A stretch of 64,000 nucleotides of DNA from Listeria monocytogenes. Its GTDB lineage: Bacteria > Bacillota > Bacilli > Lactobacillales > Listeriaceae. The notes beneath the pieces were generated by a model. That model saw only the letters and a list, made by a program, of their open reading frames with translations, was not told the origin of the DNA and did no database searches. The stretch is from assembly GCF_013282665.1 (NCBI RefSeq), contig NZ_CP054041.1, positions 558,001 through 622,000 on the forward strand, read 5' to 3'. Of the stretch, positions 18,465 through 28,406 are shown piece by piece. Numbering within the stretch: position 1 is the first letter of the stretch; each line of letters starts with the position of its first letter. A program made the translations under genes and the position numbers.

Positions 18465-18903
18465 TTTCTATTCCTCCTAATTGTTTGGTTAATGTCTGTA
18501 TTTTAGTAAGTAATTGTCTGTAGTCTAATTCTGCAAAATCGAGTAATTGAAGGCAGTTGTCCACGCTTTTTAATACGTCAGGTTGTATTTTTATTGCTTT
18601 TTCTGTTAGGCGAATATAGACGCGTCGCTCGTCTTCCGGATGACGGCTCCGTGTGACATATCCTAAATGCTCCATTCTTTTTAGCATAGGTGTTAAAGTT
18701 CCACTATCTAAAGCCAACCTTTTTCCTAGCTCTGATACGGTCTGCTCTTCACCTTCCCAAAGAACAAGTAAAGCAATATATTGCGGATAGGTTAATTGAA
18801 AGGGCTCTAAAGCTTCACGATAAAGTTTGGTAAACTGTTTGGATGCATTATAAACAGAAAAACACAGTTGCTCTTCTAATATGCGTGTATTCGTGTCCAA
18901 CAT
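18448..18903 (-). CDS. ohrR: MarR-family organic-peroxide sensor OhrR
   Basis: 151-aa winged-helix repressor. The reactive Cys used for peroxide sensing is conserved near residue 14 (EEQLCFSVYNASK), followed by the MarR recognition helix and wing (SGTLTPMLKRMEHLGYVTRSR, RRVYIRLTE). AAAGGAGGAG precedes the ATG. The upstream stretch GCAATTTAATTTTAAAC (18928-18944) is AT-rich and partly palindromic and may be the operator. Position directly before ohrA supports the assignment as OhrR rather than another MarR. Confidence 0.93.
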   Translation of the reverse strand: MLDTNTRILEEQLCFSVYNASKQFTKLYREALEPFQLTYPQYIALLVLWEGEEQTVSELGKRLALDSGTLTPMLKRMEHLGYVTRSRHPEDERRVYIRLTEKAIKIQPDVLKSVDNCLQLLDFAELDYRQLLTKIQTLTKQLGGIENEKIV

Positions 18904-18974
18904 GTTCTCCTCCTTTTAAGTTGTGTGCAATTTAATTTTAAACAACTATAGTAAAGAAAGCTAGTTTTTTGCTC

Positions 18975-19011
18975 AAAAAAAGCCTTACCTCTGAAAATGA
19001 GGTAAGGCTTT
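18975..19011 (-). terminator. Terminator of fabF
   Basis: Minus-strand AAAGCCTTACCTC / GAGGTAAGGCTTTTTTT with a 6-nt loop. Confidence 0.9.
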
Positions 19012-19026
19012 GATTAAATTTTAATT

Positions 19027-20268
19027 TTAGTCTTCTATTCTCTTAAATACTAAAGTAGCATTATGACCACCAAAGCCAAAAGAGTTAGAAATAGCTACAT
19101 TTACGTTTGTTTCGCGTGCTTCATTTGGAACATAATCCAAATCGCACACTTCATCTTGATTTTTCAAATGAATGGTTGGTGCAATAATATTATCGCGAAT
19201 ACTTAGAAGCGCAAAAATAGCTTCAATTCCGCCAGATGCACCTAAAGTATGTCCAGTCATTGACTTAGTAGAACTAATCGCTAATTTTTTCGCATGGTCT
19301 CCGAAGACAGTTTTAATAGCCTGTGTTTCGTATTCATCGTTATATGGGGTACTTGTACCATGTGCATTAATGTAGTCTACTTTATCAGGAGTAAGTCCTG
19401 CATCATCAATCGCCATCTTCATGGCACGAGCAGCACCTTCACCGTTTGGAGCTGGAGCAGTAATGTGGTAGGCATCTCCTGTTGCGCCGTAGCCAACGAT
19501 TTCAGCGTAAATTTTCGCCCCACGTGCTTTTGCATGTTCGTATTCTTCTAAAATAACAATCCCTGCACCTTCACCGATAATAAAACCATCACGGTCTTTA
19601 TCAAATGGACGACATGCAGTTTCTGGGTCTGGATTTAACGACAAAGCTTTATTAGCAGTAAATCCTGCAAGTGACATTTTCGTAATTGGTGCTTCTGCTC
19701 CACCAGTTATCATTGCATCTGCATCGCCACGTTCAATAACTTTAAATGCATCACCGATAGAGTTCGTCGCTGTTGCACAAGCTGTAACTGTTGTAGAATT
19801 AATGCCCTTAGCTCCAAAACGAATAGAAACTTGACCTGACCCCATATCTGGAATCATCATAGGCACGAAAAACGGACTAACTCGACGATGTCCACGGTTT
19901 AAGAAAATTTCATATTGTGTTTCGAAAGTTTCCATTCCGCCAATTCCTGAACCAATCCAAACGCCAACGCGATTTGCATTGGAATCATCAATGACTAAAC
20001 CTGAATCTTGTACAGCCATTTCAGCACTTGCAATGGCATAATGCGTAAAACGGTCCATTTTACGAGCTTCTTTTTTCTCTAGATATTTTTCTACATCAAA
20101 ATCTTTTAATTCTGCTGCAATTTTAACCGGAAAATCATCCGGATTAAGTCTTGTCATTTTTGCAACACCATTAACACCTTTTTTTGCGTTCTCCCAAGAA
20201 GTCTCCGCATCGTTTCCAATTGGTGTAACAGCCCCGATACCAGTAACAACTACTCTTCTTTTATCCAT
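19027..20268 (-). CDS. fabF: 3-oxoacyl-ACP synthase II (FabF)
   Basis: 413-aa condensing enzyme that elongates acyl-ACP with malonyl-ACP in type II fatty acid synthesis. The Cys-His-His triad is visible: TACATATNS (Cys about 165), [10 protein letters not shown] (His about 304) and [12 protein letters not shown] (His about 341). AAGGAGATG stands before the ATG. It lies 202 bp downstream of fabH, but a hairpin separates the two. Together they initiate and elongate membrane fatty acids. Confidence 0.97.
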   Translation of the reverse strand: MDKRRVVVTGIGAVTPIGNDAETSWENAKKGVNGVAKMTRLNPDDFPVKIAAELKDFDVEKYLEKKEARKMDRFTHYAIASAEMAVQDSGLVIDDSNANRVGVWIGSGIGGMETFETQYEIFLNRGHRRVSPFFVPMMIPDMGSGQVSIRFGAKGINSTTVTACATATNSIGDAFKVIERGDADAMITGGAEAPITKMSLAGFTANKALSLNPDPETACRPFDKDRDGFIIGEGAGIVILEEYEHAKARGAKIYAEIVGYGATGDAYHITAPAPNGEGAARAMKMAIDDAGLTPDKVDYINAHGTSTPYNDEYETQAIKTVFGDHAKKLAISSTKSMTGHTLGASGGIEAIFALLSIRDNIIAPTIHLKNQDEVCDLDYVPNEARETNVNVAISNSFGFGGHNATLVFKRIED

Positions 20269-20410
20269 TTACTCATCTCCTTATTTTACAATTCATAAAA
20301 AACAACTTCTGTCTAATGACAGCAGCTAGTATAAAGTTAAGGCTTTATTTAAAATTAATAATAGTGCACAAACAAATAAACCAAAAGCCTGCTTCATTAT
20401 AACATAAATA

Positions 20411-20460
20411 AAGGAAAGTTGTCCTGACAAAAATAATCGTTAGGGCAACTTTCCTTTTTT
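20411..20460 (-). terminator. Hairpin between fabH and fabF
   Basis: Long stem AAGGAAAGTTG / CAACTTTCCTT with further pairing inside, right after the fabH stop. The T-run is better on the plus strand than on the minus strand, so termination of fabH transcripts may be partial. Downstream, TATAAT near 20396-20391 could start a separate fabF transcript. Confidence 0.7.
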
Positions 20461-20470
20461 TATTTGCTGC

Positions 20471-21409
20471 TTACTTACCCCAACGAATGATTAGGGCGCC
20501 CCATGTTAGTCCGCCGCCAAAGCCAACCAGCAGGACATTGTCATTATCTTTAATGCGTCCTTCTTCAACTGCATCAACTAGCGCAAGTGCAATAGAAGAC
20601 GATGAAGTATTACCGTATTTATGCACTGTTTTCATCAGTTTTTCTTCCGGTAAATTCAAACGCTCGCGAGAAGCTTCCATGATACGGATATTTGCTTGGT
20701 GAGGAATAAGTAAATCCAATTCTTCTTTCTCAAGTCCAGCACGTTCAAGTACTCGTAACGAAGCTTCTCCCATTTGGCGAACTGCAAAACGGAATACTTC
20801 ACGTCCATTCATATAAATCTTCTTATTTTCGTCTAAGTTCAAGTATTTTCCACCAGATCCATCTGAGCCTAAGTCAAACGAAAGTAGTCCATGATCATCA
20901 GAAACTGGACCCATGACTACAGCTCCAGCGCCATCGCCAAATAATACGGCTGTTGCACGATCATCCCAGTTAGTGATTTTAGATAATTTATCTGCACCAA
21001 CTACGACGATATTTTTATATGCGCCTGTTTTAATGAATTGTGCTGCAGTTACTACTCCAAAAGTAAAACCAGCACATGCCGCTTCCACGTCCATACCCGC
21101 AGCATTTGTTGCTCCTAAACGGTCTTGAATAATATTCGCAACGGATGGAAAAGTCGCTTCCTGCGTCACAGTTGCAACAATAAATAAGTCAATATCATCT
21201 GGTGTAAGACCAGCATTCTCAATGGCTACCTTTGCTGCTTCGTATGCTAAGTCATGCGTATATTCGTCATCACGAGCAATTCTTCTTTCTTCAATACCAG
21301 TTCGAGTACGAATCCACTCATCAGATGTATCCATTATTTTTTCTAAATCAAAATTTGTTACTATTTTTTCAGGTACGTATTTACCTACTCCTAAAATTCC
21401 TGCGTTCAT
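20471..21409 (-). CDS. fabH: 3-oxoacyl-ACP synthase III (FabH)
   Basis: 312-aa enzyme that condenses an acyl-CoA primer with malonyl-ACP and so starts fatty acid synthesis; in Listeria it selects branched primers. Catalytic Cys in [11 protein letters not shown] (about 112), His in [11 protein letters not shown] (about 239) and Asn in YGNTSSSS (about 269) are all present. ATGGAGGAG precedes the ATG. A FapR-type operator lies 60-76 bp upstream. Confidence 0.97.
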   Translation of the reverse strand: MNAGILGVGKYVPEKIVTNFDLEKIMDTSDEWIRTRTGIEERRIARDDEYTHDLAYEAAKVAIENAGLTPDDIDLFIVATVTQEATFPSVANIIQDRLGATNAAGMDVEAACAGFTFGVVTAAQFIKTGAYKNIVVVGADKLSKITNWDDRATAVLFGDGAGAVVMGPVSDDHGLLSFDLGSDGSGGKYLNLDENKKIYMNGREVFRFAVRQMGEASLRVLERAGLEKEELDLLIPHQANIRIMEASRERLNLPEEKLMKTVHKYGNTSSSSIALALVDAVEEGRIKDNDNVLLVGFGGGLTWGALIIRWGK

Positions 21410-21468
21410 GTGTTCTCCTCCATATCAAACTACATCAGGACAAAAATATGTTTTTCTCCTGGATATTT

Positions 21469-21485
21469 TTATGACCTGGTGCTAA
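21469..21485. promoter_or_regulatory. FapR-type operator upstream of fabH
   Basis: Minus strand TTAGCACCAGGTCATAA, which fits the FapR consensus TTAGTACCTRGTMYTAA at 14 of 17 positions. FapR represses lipid-synthesis genes until malonyl-CoA rises. A possible -10 TAAAAT (21490-21485) abuts it, so it would cover the transcription start. Confidence 0.72.
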
Positions 21486-21528
21486 TTTTAACAGAGAAAT
21501 ATCAATTAAGCAATTGGATTGCTAATTT

Positions 21529-22632
21529 TTATTTTACTTCTAACGCCTTATTGGGATTGTTTTCAGCAAAACCACCTGCTTTAGACCAACCAATCACTTT
21601 TCCATCCTCTGATTTGATACGGTACCAATATTCATTTTTTACATCTGCCCGGCGGTCTATATCTAATTCTTTTCCTAGGTAATCATTTAAATTCGCGACC
21701 ACTTTCGAGTTGTCTTCTACTGGATAGGCATAGACTTTTTGATCAGAATCTGTGATATATTTGTCCAGTGTCACATTTGTTTCATTTTGCGGTGTATAAA
21801 AAATCTCTACAGCATTACTGCTTATCCATCCGATTGTTTTACCTTGATCTTGAAGTTGATACCATGTTCCTTTTTCTGTGACAGCTTTTTGAGAAATTCG
21901 AAGCGTTTTATTTTTGTAATCGTTGGCAATAGCTGCTTTTTCTGCGCCTTCTGTATTATATGGTTTTGTCCAAATTGTTTCATTGCTAGTATTTTTAATT
22001 TCTGCATAGGCTAATTGGTTTTCTGTTGTTTTCACTGTATCGTAAATTTGATCATATTGATCCAAATGGTAATTTTCAATAGTTGAAATAAGTTTTTCTG
22101 CATAAGCTGGGTCAGTTGCATAACCTGCATTTTGAATTGCATATGCAGCTTTTTTATAATCTGTTTCTCCAATAACTGCTGAATATAAATTTGCATTGCC
22201 AGATACTCCGTTAATAAAAAGTTGGGCATGATCGACTAGTGATGCCTTTTTGTCTGGATACTTCCTAAAATCAGCTTGTGTGTAGTAAGCTTTACCACTG
22301 CTAAATTCTCGAGTTCTCATTGAAACAGAACTACCTTCATAACTACCTTTAATTCCAAACAAGTTGTTAGCTGAAGTTGACAAGCCACTCTTACCCCAAT
22401 TGGATTCTAAAATGGCTTGCGCTAAAGTAACACTCGTCAATATTTTTTCTTCTTTTTGTAGCTCTTGTGCATCATTTGCTATAGATTGTATAAATTGTTG
22501 TTGTGATAAAGTCATTCCTGCTTGACTTACTACCGTTTGGTTCGTTCCTGCTGCCTCTGCTTGCACAAAAGGTACTAATGCAGAACCTACAATGACGCTT
22601 GCTAGTAAAATCTGAGTGAATTTCTTTTTCAT
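21529..22632 (-). CDS. GW-module N-acetylglucosaminidase (autolysin)
   Basis: 367-aa secreted peptidoglycan hydrolase. Signal peptide about 1-27 (ends VQAEA), glucosaminidase domain about 50-190 with the catalytic Glu in LAQAILESNWGKSGLS, then two GW/SH3-like modules (about 205-280 with WYQLQDQGKTIGWISS, and 290-365 with YWYRIKSEDGKVIGWSK) that bind teichoic acids at the surface. The frame is open 14 codons further, but AGGAAGTG favours the ATG at 22632, where the signal peptide begins. A surface autolysin is the secure call; its biological role is not visible. Confidence 0.93.
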   Translation of the reverse strand: MKKKFTQILLASVIVGSALVPFVQAEAAGTNQTVVSQAGMTLSQQQFIQSIANDAQELQKEEKILTSVTLAQAILESNWGKSGLSTSANNLFGIKGSYEGSSVSMRTREFSSGKAYYTQADFRKYPDKKASLVDHAQLFINGVSGNANLYSAVIGETDYKKAAYAIQNAGYATDPAYAEKLISTIENYHLDQYDQIYDTVKTTENQLAYAEIKNTSNETIWTKPYNTEGAEKAAIANDYKNKTLRISQKAVTEKGTWYQLQDQGKTIGWISSNAVEIFYTPQNETNVTLDKYITDSDQKVYAYPVEDNSKVVANLNDYLGKELDIDRRADVKNEYWYRIKSEDGKVIGWSKAGGFAENNPNKALEVK

Positions 22633-22977
22633 TATCAGTTGGCACTTCCTATCCAAATTAGTTAGTTCCCCCAATTTAAATGGCTCTGTCTCTGTTAACC
22701 TTCTTCATTCTAGCATTTCCACTCTGAGAACCTACTAATTTTTTGATGAAAAATTTCTCATAAAATAAGCAAAATGGCTATTTTAGAGGGTTCACACATA
22801 TCTATTCACATTTGACAATATTATGACATTGCATTTTCCCCCTTAATACTACTATTCTTCGTTAAAGCTTCTTTTCCTGCCCTTTTTTGATAATCGTATT
22901 TTCAAATGATATATGATTGGATAATCCAATTTTATGTGCTAAAATGTATAATGAAATAGATGAAATGGGGTGTAAGG
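22633..22977. other. Divergent intergenic region
   Basis: About 345 bp between the autolysin and the 62-aa gene. It contains the promoter of the latter (22917-22945), overlapped by the palindrome ATTGGATAATCCAAT, and a TAGAAT (about 22710) for the autolysin without a good -35. I see nothing else. Confidence 0.5.
22917..22945 (+). promoter_or_regulatory. Promoter of the 62-aa membrane protein gene
   Basis: TTGGAT (22917-22922), 17-bp spacer, TAAAAT (22940-22945). The palindrome ATTGGA-TAA-TCCAAT covers the -35 and could be an operator. Confidence 0.55.
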
Positions 22978-23166
22978 ATGCGTTACGTTGTGACTGTATT
23001 TTGGGTATTCTTACTTTCTTTAATGGCAGAATTCGTTCTTTCTTCCATGTTATATGTATCTTTTGATATGACGCGGGCTATTATTTTAACAGTAGGGTTA
23101 TCCTTCTTCATTATTTTAATCACTTTCTTGATGCCTAAAGATAGCGAAGTTTATGACTTTAAGTAA
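22978..23166 (+). CDS. Small membrane protein, DUF2929-like
   Basis: 62 aa, two hydrophobic helices (about 3-25 and 33-51) and a short polar tail (MPKDSEVYDFK). The ATG at 22978 is chosen over an ATG 18 bp upstream because GGGGTG stands just before it. It resembles the short DUF2929/YjzD proteins found near fab genes in Bacillales; the function is unknown. Confidence 0.75.
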   Translation: MRYVVTVFWVFLLSLMAEFVLSSMLYVSFDMTRAIILTVGLSFFIILITFLMPKDSEVYDFK

Positions 23167-23212
23167 ACATCCAACTTTCTGATAGCGAGAACTCACTTTT
23201 CAGGTGTAGCTC

Positions 23213-23257
23213 AAAAAAAGAAGCTCTTTCCAATATAAGGAAAGAGCTTCTTTTTTT
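23213..23257. terminator. Bidirectional terminator between the 62-aa gene and gpmA
   Basis: AAGAAGCTCTTTCC / GGAAAGAGCTTCTT with a 7-nt loop and A/T runs on both sides. Confidence 0.92.
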
Positions 23258-23945
23258 ATTTATCCAAGTAATATTTATTTACTGGTTTTAGATCATCATT
23301 CAATTCATATACAAGTGGTACACCTGTTGGAATTTCTAAGTCCATTATCTCATCATCGCTAATACCTTCCAGGAATTTCACTAATGCTCGTAAACTATTA
23401 CCATGAGCCGCTATAACTACTCGGCGACCTTCTTTGATTTCTGGAGCAATGGTATCCATCCAATAAGGAATTACTCGTTCTAATGTTACTTTTAAGTTTT
23501 CACCTGAAGGAATCGCGTGTGTATCAAGTAGTTGATAACGGCGATCGTTTTTTGCTTGTCTTTCGTCGTTTTCTTCTAGTAATGGTGGAAGAGTATCATA
23601 GCTTCTGCGCCATTTTTGTACTTGATCAGCACCATATTTTTCAGCGGTTTCTTGTTTGTTGAGTCCTTGAAGTGCTCCGTAATGCCGTTCGTTCAAACGC
23701 CATGATTTATGAACTGGAACCCACATTTGATCCGATTCTTCTAACACGTAATTGAGCGTTTTAATAGCTCGCGTTAAAACAGAAGTGAAGGCAACATCAA
23801 ATTCTAAGCCCGCTTCTTTAATTCTTTTTCCAGCAGTCATTGCTTCTACAACGCCTTCTTGTGACAAGTCGACATCATGCCAACCTGTAAATAAATTCAA
23901 TTTGTTCCATTCACTTTGACCATGACGAATTAATACTAATTTCAT
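23256..23945 (-). CDS. gpmA: 2,3-bisphosphoglycerate-dependent phosphoglycerate mutase
   Basis: 229-aa histidine phosphatase-fold enzyme interconverting 3- and 2-phosphoglycerate. The phosphohistidine motif [10 protein letters not shown] (His about residue 9), [22 protein letters not shown] and the second His in [12 protein letters not shown] are intact. The ATG at 23945 gives the standard [11 protein letters not shown] start; the ATG three codons earlier is less likely. A sigma-B-type promoter lies 55-80 bp upstream, so this may be a stress-inducible second mutase beside an iPGM encoded elsewhere. Confidence 0.93.
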   Translation of the reverse strand: MKLVLIRHGQSEWNKLNLFTGWHDVDLSQEGVVEAMTAGKRIKEAGLEFDVAFTSVLTRAIKTLNYVLEESDQMWVPVHKSWRLNERHYGALQGLNKQETAEKYGADQVQKWRRSYDTLPPLLEENDERQAKNDRRYQLLDTHAIPSGENLKVTLERVIPYWMDTIAPEIKEGRRVVIAAHGNSLRALVKFLEGISDDEIMDLEIPTGVPLVYELNDDLKPVNKYYLDK

Positions 23946-23999
23946 CTTCCTCATCCTTCCATTTTCGTCTATTTTCTAAACGACTAATCCAACCAAAGT

Positions 24000-24025
24000 T
24001 TTCCCTTTCAAGTGAGGTGTCAAAC
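24000..24025 (-). promoter_or_regulatory. Sigma-B-type promoter of gpmA
   Basis: Minus strand GTTT (24025-24022), 16-bp spacer, GGGAAA (24005-24000). It lies in the short gap after clpB, in which no clear clpB terminator is seen. Confidence 0.68.
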
Positions 24026-24035
24026 CTTTTCCATG

Positions 24036-26636
24036 CTATTCTGTGACTTTAAAAGTAAATTCTTTGTCCGCTAAATCAATTTCCACAGATGAATGCGGCA
24101 TGATTTTACCCGATACAATTTCTCTAGCAAGTGGAGTTTCAACATGGCGCACAATATAGCGTTTAAGTGGTCGTGCACCGTATACCGGATCATATGCTTC
24201 TTCTGCAATAAATACTTTTGCATCATCGGAAATAGTGATAGTGATTTCTTGATCAGCTAAACGGATTTGAAGTTCTTCTACTAATTTTTCCACAATACCT
24301 TTAATATCAGCGAGAGTCAGTGGTTTAAATAGAATAATATCATCTACCCGATTTAAGAATTCTGGTTTAAATTCACTTTGCAAAATTTGCATTACATCTG
24401 ATTCTAATTCCGGAGAAATTTCGCCTTCCTCGGTTCTTTCAAGCAATAAATTAGAGCCAATATTAGACGTCATAATGATTACAGTGTTTTTAAAATCAAT
24501 TAATCGCCCTTGTGAATCCGTAATCCGGCCATCGTCAAGTACTTGTAAAAGGATATTAAATACGTCTGGATGTGCTTTTTCGATTTCATCAAGTAAGACA
24601 ATCGAATATGGGTTTCGTCGCACTGCTTCAGTAAGTTGCCCGCCTTCTTCATAGCCAACATAACCTGGAGGAGCTCCGACAAGTCTTGATACGGAATGTT
24701 TCTCCATATATTCAGACATATCAATTCGAATCATATGATCTTCCGAATCAAACATATTAAATGCGAGTGCTTTGGCAAGTTCTGTTTTACCAACACCTGT
24801 TGGCCCTAAGAAAATGAATGAGCCAATAGGCCGTTTTGGATCTTTAATTCCAGCGCGTGCACGAAGTACAGCATCACTCACTAATTGAACGGCGTCATCT
24901 TGCCCAATTACTTTCCGATGAAGTTCGTCTGCTAATTTAAGCAGTTTCTCGCGTTCGCCTTCTACTAATTTAGTCACTGGAATTCCTGTCCAACGTCCGA
25001 CGATTTCTGCAATTTCATTTTCTGTTACTTCTTCTTGTAAAATTCGATCTTCTTGGGCTGTTTTTTCGCGATTTTCTGCTTCCAACTCAAGCAATTCTTT
25101 TTCCACAGCCGGGATTTTGCCGTGTCGTAATTCTGCCGCTTTATTTAAATCATAATTATTTTCTGCTTCTTCTAATTCATGACGCAAATGATCGATTTGC
25201 TCCCGAACCTCACGAATTTTACTGATTTCGTTTTTCTCAGATTCCCATTTCGATTTCATTTGGTTGGCTTCTTCTTTGTAGTCAGCTAGCTCACGTTGTA
25301 ATATTTCTAAACGGCGTTCACTCGCTGGATCTTTTTCTTCTTTTAAAGCCGCTTCTTCAATCTCTAACTGCATTACTTTTCTCGTTACTTCGTCGAGTTC
25401 ACTTGGCATCGAGTCAATTTCGACACGAATAGTTGCGCACGCTTCATCTACTAAGTCAATTGCTTTATCCGGCAAAAAACGGTCAGTAATATAACGATTA
25501 GAAAGACTTGCTGCTGCAACTAAAGCATTATCATGAATGTTTACCCCATGATGAATTTCAAAGCGTTCTTTTAATCCACGTAAAATAGAAACTGTATCTT
25601 CCACTGTTGGTTCTGGGACAAGTACTTTTTGGAAACGTCTTTCGAGCGCGGCATCTTTTTCAATATATTGGCGGTATTCATCTAACGTAGTTGCGCCGAT
25701 ACAGTGTAGTTCACCTCGGGCAAGCATGGGTTTTAACATATTTCCGGCATCCATCGCGCCATCTGTTTTACCTGCTCCGACGATTGTATGAATTTCATCA
25801 ATAAATAGCAGAATTTGACCGTCGCTTTGTTTTACTTCTTGAAGTACTGCTTTCAAACGTTCTTCAAATTCACCGCGATATTTAGCTCCAGCAATAAGGG
25901 AACCGATATCGAGTGAGATAATCGTTTTATCTTTCAATCCTTCTGGAACGTCTTTTCGAACGATTCGTTGTGCTAACCCTTCGACAATGGCTGTTTTACC
26001 AACGCCTGGTTCACCTATTAGTACTGGATTATTTTTTGTTTTTCTAGATAAAATTCGAATAACATTACGGATTTCTGCATCTCGTCCGATTACCGGATCG
26101 AGTTTGCCGCTTCTTACTTCCGCGACTAAATCACGTCCGTATTTAGTTAAAGCTTCATAGTTTTCTTCTGCATTTTGAGAAGTCACTTTTTTCCCTCCTC
26201 TGATTTTTAAAATGGCTTCTTGAATTTGTTTTTTAGATTTATGTTGGTTTTTTAGATTCATTGTTATTGGATTTGATTTTTGATCCATGACAGCTAAGAT
26301 TAGATGTTCTGTTGATACAAAATCATCTTCTAATTGTTTTTGTTCTTTTTCGGCATCCCGCATCAACTGAAAAAGTGCTTGGCTCATTGCTTGACCATAG
26401 TTCACACCGCTTCCAGAGACCACAGGGATTTTTGTTAAAGCATCTTCTACTGTTTTTTGAAGTGCATCTATATCTACTTCTGCTACATCATATACACGTT
26501 TGGCAAAATCACTCTCTGTTAATAACACTTTAAAAACATGAGCGACGTCGATTTCTTGATGTTCGGATGCAATTGCTAAATTTTGAGCGTCCGCAATTGT
26601 TTGCTGGACTTGTTGCGTAAATTTTTGTAAATCCAT
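24036..26636 (-). CDS. clpB: ATP-dependent disaggregase ClpB
   Basis: 866-aa AAA+ chaperone that, with DnaK, solubilises aggregated proteins after heat stress. Clp N-domain about 1-145, first AAA+ with Walker A GEPGVGKT (about 206) and Walker [10 protein letters not shown], a long coiled-coil middle domain about 405-530 that marks ClpB, and second AAA+ with GPTGVGKT (about 606) and [10 protein letters not shown]. It lacks the ClpP-binding loop context of ClpA/C. A CtsR box sits directly after its promoter. Confidence 0.97.
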   Translation of the reverse strand: MDLQKFTQQVQQTIADAQNLAIASEHQEIDVAHVFKVLLTESDFAKRVYDVAEVDIDALQKTVEDALTKIPVVSGSGVNYGQAMSQALFQLMRDAEKEQKQLEDDFVSTEHLILAVMDQKSNPITMNLKNQHKSKKQIQEAILKIRGGKKVTSQNAEENYEALTKYGRDLVAEVRSGKLDPVIGRDAEIRNVIRILSRKTKNNPVLIGEPGVGKTAIVEGLAQRIVRKDVPEGLKDKTIISLDIGSLIAGAKYRGEFEERLKAVLQEVKQSDGQILLFIDEIHTIVGAGKTDGAMDAGNMLKPMLARGELHCIGATTLDEYRQYIEKDAALERRFQKVLVPEPTVEDTVSILRGLKERFEIHHGVNIHDNALVAAASLSNRYITDRFLPDKAIDLVDEACATIRVEIDSMPSELDEVTRKVMQLEIEEAALKEEKDPASERRLEILQRELADYKEEANQMKSKWESEKNEISKIREVREQIDHLRHELEEAENNYDLNKAAELRHGKIPAVEKELLELEAENREKTAQEDRILQEEVTENEIAEIVGRWTGIPVTKLVEGEREKLLKLADELHRKVIGQDDAVQLVSDAVLRARAGIKDPKRPIGSFIFLGPTGVGKTELAKALAFNMFDSEDHMIRIDMSEYMEKHSVSRLVGAPPGYVGYEEGGQLTEAVRRNPYSIVLLDEIEKAHPDVFNILLQVLDDGRITDSQGRLIDFKNTVIIMTSNIGSNLLLERTEEGEISPELESDVMQILQSEFKPEFLNRVDDIILFKPLTLADIKGIVEKLVEELQIRLADQEITITISDDAKVFIAEEAYDPVYGARPLKRYIVRHVETPLAREIVSGKIMPHSSVEIDLADKEFTFKVTE

Positions 26637-26663
26637 TTATTCGTCCTCCTTATAAAAGATAAG

Positions 26664-26680
26664 TCTGACCTTTTTTGACC
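26664..26680. promoter_or_regulatory. CtsR operator of clpB
   Basis: Minus strand GGTCAAA-AAA-GGTCAGA, matching the tandem heptad RGTCAAA-NAN-RGTCAAA at 13 of 14 heptad bases. It lies just downstream of the -10, so the heat-shock repressor CtsR would block initiation. Confidence 0.92.
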
Positions 26681-26688
26681 TTAATTTT

Positions 26689-26717
26689 ATTATAGTTTTT
26701 TATCTTGCTTTTGTCTA
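26689..26717 (-). promoter_or_regulatory. Promoter of clpB
   Basis: Minus strand TAGACA (26717-26712), 17-bp spacer, TATAAT (26694-26689). Confidence 0.85.
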
Positions 26718-26740
26718 ACAAAAACCATCTTTTTTTATAG

Positions 26741-26774
26741 AAAAAGATCTACCAATTTTTAGGTTGGCAGATCT
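26741..26774 (-). terminator. Terminator of the BI-1 family gene
   Basis: Minus-strand AGATCTGCCAACC / GGTAGATCT-like stem (AGATCT arms, ACCAA/TTGG inner pairing) followed by T5. Confidence 0.8.
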
Positions 26775-26784
26775 TCTGAATTTC

Positions 26785-27462
26785 TTAATCACGACCTGTA
26801 AATAGGCGAAGTAAGAACATGAATAAGTTAAGGAAATCAAGGTATAAATTTAGCGCAAGCATTGGCACATCTGCAAGTTCCACATCGCGCTTCATAATTT
26901 GGTTAAAATCATACAAAATATATAAGGAGAAAATAATCGTTCCACCTGCTGAAATAATCGTCGATAGCATAGAACCTAGTGGTAAAAAGACTCCTACAAA
27001 ACTAAAGATGATAAGAATAATAATCGCAGCGAATAAAGCACTGCTTAAGAATGATAAGTCTTTCTTCATTTTTGCGCCAATAAAAGCTAGCGTTGTGAAA
27101 GTAACGGTTGCTGTAACAAATGCCATTAGAACGGCGGCACCTTGCCCTGCACCAAAATAATAGGTCAAAGTTGGTCCAAGTGTTAAGCCTGTGACAAACG
27201 CAAATGCTAGTACTACTGGGTATCCTACAACTTTATTAATAGTTTTACTTCGACGCACTACCATCGCTGTGATAAGTAACGCGATCTCTAACACGACAAG
27301 AGGCAAATAAAGTTCTGGACTTAATTTACTCCCAATCGCAGCACCGATAGATGCAAGCAGCAAAGAAAATACAAACCAATTAAGTATTTTTTGCATAATA
27401 ATTTGTTTCTCAGTTCTCTTTTCTGTGTTTGCTCGCTCGGATGTGTGATTGATTTCGTTCAT
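26785..27462 (-). CDS. BAX inhibitor-1/YccA family membrane protein
   Basis: 225 aa with seven closely spaced hydrophobic segments from about residue 28 to the end and a C-terminal LYLDFLNLFMFLLRLF-type helix, the hallmark of bacterial BI-1/YccA (UPF0005) proteins. Bacterial members such as BsYetJ are pH-sensitive calcium leak channels, and YccA modulates FtsH; which applies here is unknown. Of two ATGs two codons apart, the second (27462) has AGGAG at 8 bp spacing. It is monocistronic with its own terminator. Confidence 0.9.
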   Translation of the reverse strand: MNEINHTSERANTEKRTEKQIIMQKILNWFVFSLLLASIGAAIGSKLSPELYLPLVVLEIALLITAMVVRRSKTINKVVGYPVVLAFAFVTGLTLGPTLTYYFGAGQGAAVLMAFVTATVTFTTLAFIGAKMKKDLSFLSSALFAAIIILIIFSFVGVFLPLGSMLSTIISAGGTIIFSLYILYDFNQIMKRDVELADVPMLALNLYLDFLNLFMFLLRLFTGRD

Positions 27463-27546
27463 GAACATTTCTCCTCTTCCAATTGATTAGTTTTATTATA
27501 TCAAAAGAATTATGACAATTCTATCGGTCTTGCGTTGGAATTTCAC

Positions 27547-27574
27547 AAAAAAGAAGCGCACGAGGCACTTCTTT
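27547..27574 (-). terminator. Terminator of the HAD phosphatase gene
   Basis: Short stem AAGAAGTGC / GCGCTTCTT with a 5-nt loop and T6 on the minus strand, overlapping the stop codon. Confidence 0.65.
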
Positions 27575-28352
27575 ATATTAAATCAAATTGTTTTAAGCCA
27601 AGCATTATTCCATCACTATTATTATCTTTTGTAACGAATGATGCTTTTTCTTTTAATAATGGTACGGCATTTTCCATTGCTATGGCATAATCCACCGCGC
27701 CAAACATCTCTAAATCGTTCATGCCATCACCAAACGCATAAGTTGGAACATCTTGATAGCCCATTACTTCAAGTAATTTCGAAATACCAACTGCTTTAGA
27801 TCCGCCTTTTCTTAAGACGTCATTACTAAATGGTGTGTTTCGCACAAATTGTAATTCTGGAAAACGTTCTGGGAAATAGGCATCACCTGTTTCGAGTAAT
27901 AGAAGCGCCATGTTGATCGTTTCTTCTTTATACATATTAGGTCTTACTTCAGGCATCGGCTCGCCTAAAAAGTCATAATGCGCCTTTACAACTGGCGAAC
28001 TAGCTGTTGCCCCAATTCTTTTATCATTATAATAGCAAACTTCGACATTTTGTGCTTTTGCTTCTTCAGTCAATCGTTCTAATAAACCTGCATCAATCAC
28101 ATCTTCATATACTTTTTTACCTTCAAAAATAGCCATTTGTCCATTCATCATTACTGCAGATTCAATACCGGTAATTTTCATTTGATGACTTATTTCTATA
28201 AGTGTACGTCCAGTAGCAATGACAGGAATAATATTATTCTCTCGAAGTTTGTCTAATGCTTGAAGTGAACTATCAAGTACTTTGGAGTCACTATTTAACA
28301 GTGTTCCATCCATATCAAAAAAACAAATCCCACGTGGTTTCACATTATTCAT
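27573..28352 (-). CDS. HAD-superfamily Cof-type phosphatase
   Basis: 259-aa haloacid dehalogenase-like hydrolase, type IIB cap. Motif I FFDMDGTLLNS (Asp nucleophile about 13), motif II in IPVIATGRT, motif III Lys in RKGGSKAVGISKLL and motif IV FGDGMNDLEMF are complete, so it should be an active phosphatase on a sugar phosphate or related small substrate. The substrate cannot be deduced. It lies 54 bp after the GNAT gene and may be co-transcribed with it. Confidence 0.9.
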   Translation of the reverse strand: MNNVKPRGICFFDMDGTLLNSDSKVLDSSLQALDKLRENNIIPVIATGRTLIEISHQMKITGIESAVMMNGQMAIFEGKKVYEDVIDAGLLERLTEEAKAQNVEVCYYNDKRIGATASSPVVKAHYDFLGEPMPEVRPNMYKEETINMALLLLETGDAYFPERFPELQFVRNTPFSNDVLRKGGSKAVGISKLLEVMGYQDVPTYAFGDGMNDLEMFGAVDYAIAMENAVPLLKEKASFVTKDNNSDGIMLGLKQFDLI

Positions 28353-28406
28353 CCTTTACTAACATAATATATCCATCATACCAATCTTACGGACGTAAAG
28401 TAAAGG

